A stretch of 5,814 bases of DNA. Source: Halobacteriales archaeon. Lineage in GTDB: Archaea > Thermoplasmatota > E2 > JACPAO01 > JAHFTW01. The notes under the pieces are model-generated. The model was not told the origin of the DNA. It made no database searches and saw nothing but the letters and a program-made list of their open reading frames with translations. The stretch is from positions 1 through 5,814 of the forward strand of contig JAIVGU010000043.1 in the NCBI GenBank assembly GCA_020201445.1, given 5' to 3'. This document shows, piece by piece, positions 5,102-5,814 of this stretch. The position numbers and the translations under genes were made by a program. Position 1 is the stretch's first letter. Each line of letters begins with the position of its first letter.

Positions 5102-5814
5102 TGGCCGGTCTCCGCGGCGTCCCCTTGGCGCTCCTCCTGCTCCTGTCGCTGCTGGCGTTCCCGGCCGAGGCGCAGACGCACCACTGCGGCGACATCCAGT
5201 TGGTCTTCCGCAACCCCGACCTGCAGCCGGGCAGCGACGGCTTCATCCGCGCCCAGGGCCAGTTCTTCGCGCAGTTCCAGGCCATCGGCGCCGACGCGGA
5301 CAAGATCACCGTCTTCGGCTTCAGCTTCGGCCCGCAGACCACCGACTTCGACGAGACCGCGTGCGGCACCGCGCCGGCCCCGTGGGTGACGGGCGCCTAC
5401 GTGCCCAACTACCGCGCCGACCGCGACCCGACGGACGGCTTCTTCATCCCCATCAAGACCCCGCTCGTCCCCGACGGCACCTACGCCGCCGCCGTGCACG
5501 CCTACGACGCCAGCAACAACGAGCTGGCGCGCTTCTGGGCCAAGGCCATCGTCGACAACTGCGACACCGCCCCCACCCCGGCGCAGGAGAAGTGCGACAC
5601 CGACGTGCCGCAGATGACTAGGCACGACCGGACGGCGCCGTGGCCCATCATCCTCCCCGGCGACGGCCAAGCCTTGAGCGGCCACCAGCTCACCATCGAG
5701 TTCGGCGAGACGCTCGCCACGCACACCGTCTACCTCAACGGCAAGGACATCACCGCCGAGTTGCGCGACTGGGCGGGCCGCGCCTGGGACGCCGACTACG
5801 AGCCCGACTACGGC
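5101..5814 (+). CDS. Secreted or cell-surface protein of unknown function, 3' truncated
   Basis: The frame is open for 238 codons from ATG 5101 to the right edge with no stop. The N-terminus MAGLRGVPLALLLLLSLLAF is a textbook Sec signal peptide, with probable cleavage after AEA (residue 24). No lipobox is present, so the protein should be secreted or anchored by a C-terminus outside the window. The mature part contains four cysteines (29, 88, 154, 165). It looks like successive beta-rich, Ig-like modules: about 30-153, ending in a VPDGTYAAAVHAYDASN segment typical of extracellular beta-sandwich domains, then a Cys-bounded linker (154-165), then a second module with LSGHQLTIEFGETLATHTVYLNG from about 175. 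It is acidic and rich in Asp and aromatic residues. I cannot name the family. An ATG at 5089 would add four residues but conflicts with promoter spacing. Frame choice is secure from the signal peptide and amino-acid composition. Confidence 0.87.
   Translation, partial: MAGLRGVPLALLLLLSLLAFPAEAQTHHCGDIQLVFRNPDLQPGSDGFIRAQGQFFAQFQAIGADADKITVFGFSFGPQTTDFDETACGTAPAPWVTGAYVPNYRADRDPTDGFFIPIKTPLVPDGTYAAAVHAYDASNNELARFWAKAIVDNCDTAPTPAQEKCDTDVPQMTRHDRTAPWPIILPGDGQALSGHQLTIEFGETLATHTVYLNGKDITAELRDWAGRAWDADYEPDYG

Noticed and set aside
3859..5724. A 621-codon minus-strand open frame across the divergent intergenic region and the surface-protein gene
   Set aside because: It overlaps the thermosome in a different frame, and its composition is repetitive Arg, Gly, Ala and His. 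The signal-peptide ORF on the plus strand explains the same DNA much better.

Overview
The window is a GC-rich stretch of an archaeal chromosome. The archaeal call rests mainly on a complete group II chaperonin (thermosome) gene on the minus strand, with its glycine/methionine-rich C-terminal tail. It is supported by TATA-box promoters, two of which sit at the distance expected for leaderless mRNAs. The chaperonin looks euryarchaeal, and a high-GC Thermoplasmatota-like lineage is plausible, but I cannot fix the lineage without a tree.

Layout from left to right. (1) Positions 2-940, plus strand: the C-terminal half of a bacterial-type, PLP-dependent biosynthetic arginine decarboxylase (SpeA), cut by the window edge. 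(2) 941-1137: an intergenic region with an inverted-repeat unit and then a TATA box. (3) 1138-1677, plus: a small PH-domain protein with a SHOCT-like C-terminus, probably translated from a leaderless message. (4) 1678-1779: a gap between convergent genes, almost filled by a long imperfect inverted repeat related to the one in (2). (5) 1780-2904, minus: an orphan lipoprotein with a lipobox and three closely spaced cysteine pairs. (6) 2905-3011: a hairpin at the thermosome stop codon followed by a 37-nt pyrimidine tract (minus-strand sense), a likely terminator. (7) 3012-4676, minus: the thermosome subunit. (8) 4677-5100: a 424-nt divergent intergenic region. It holds the thermosome RBS, a UUCG-capped leader hairpin and the TATA/BRE. 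Beyond these lie a nested foldable block, a canonical G-quadruplex motif inside an inverted repeat, a palindromic repeat related to the left-hand repeats, and the promoter of the last gene. (9) 5101-5814, plus: a secreted or surface protein with a clear signal peptide, running off the right edge.

The genes do not form one pathway. SpeA makes agmatine for polyamine synthesis, the thermosome folds cytoplasmic proteins, and the lipoprotein and the surface protein are cell-envelope products of unknown role. The most notable non-coding signal is a degenerate repeat family of about 27 nt (core ACCACGRAT-KGCACG). Four copies, arranged as two inverted pairs, flank the PH-domain gene, and a shorter relative precedes the surface-protein promoter. 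I see no CRISPR array, tRNA, rRNA or transposase, and no clear new multi-gene system.
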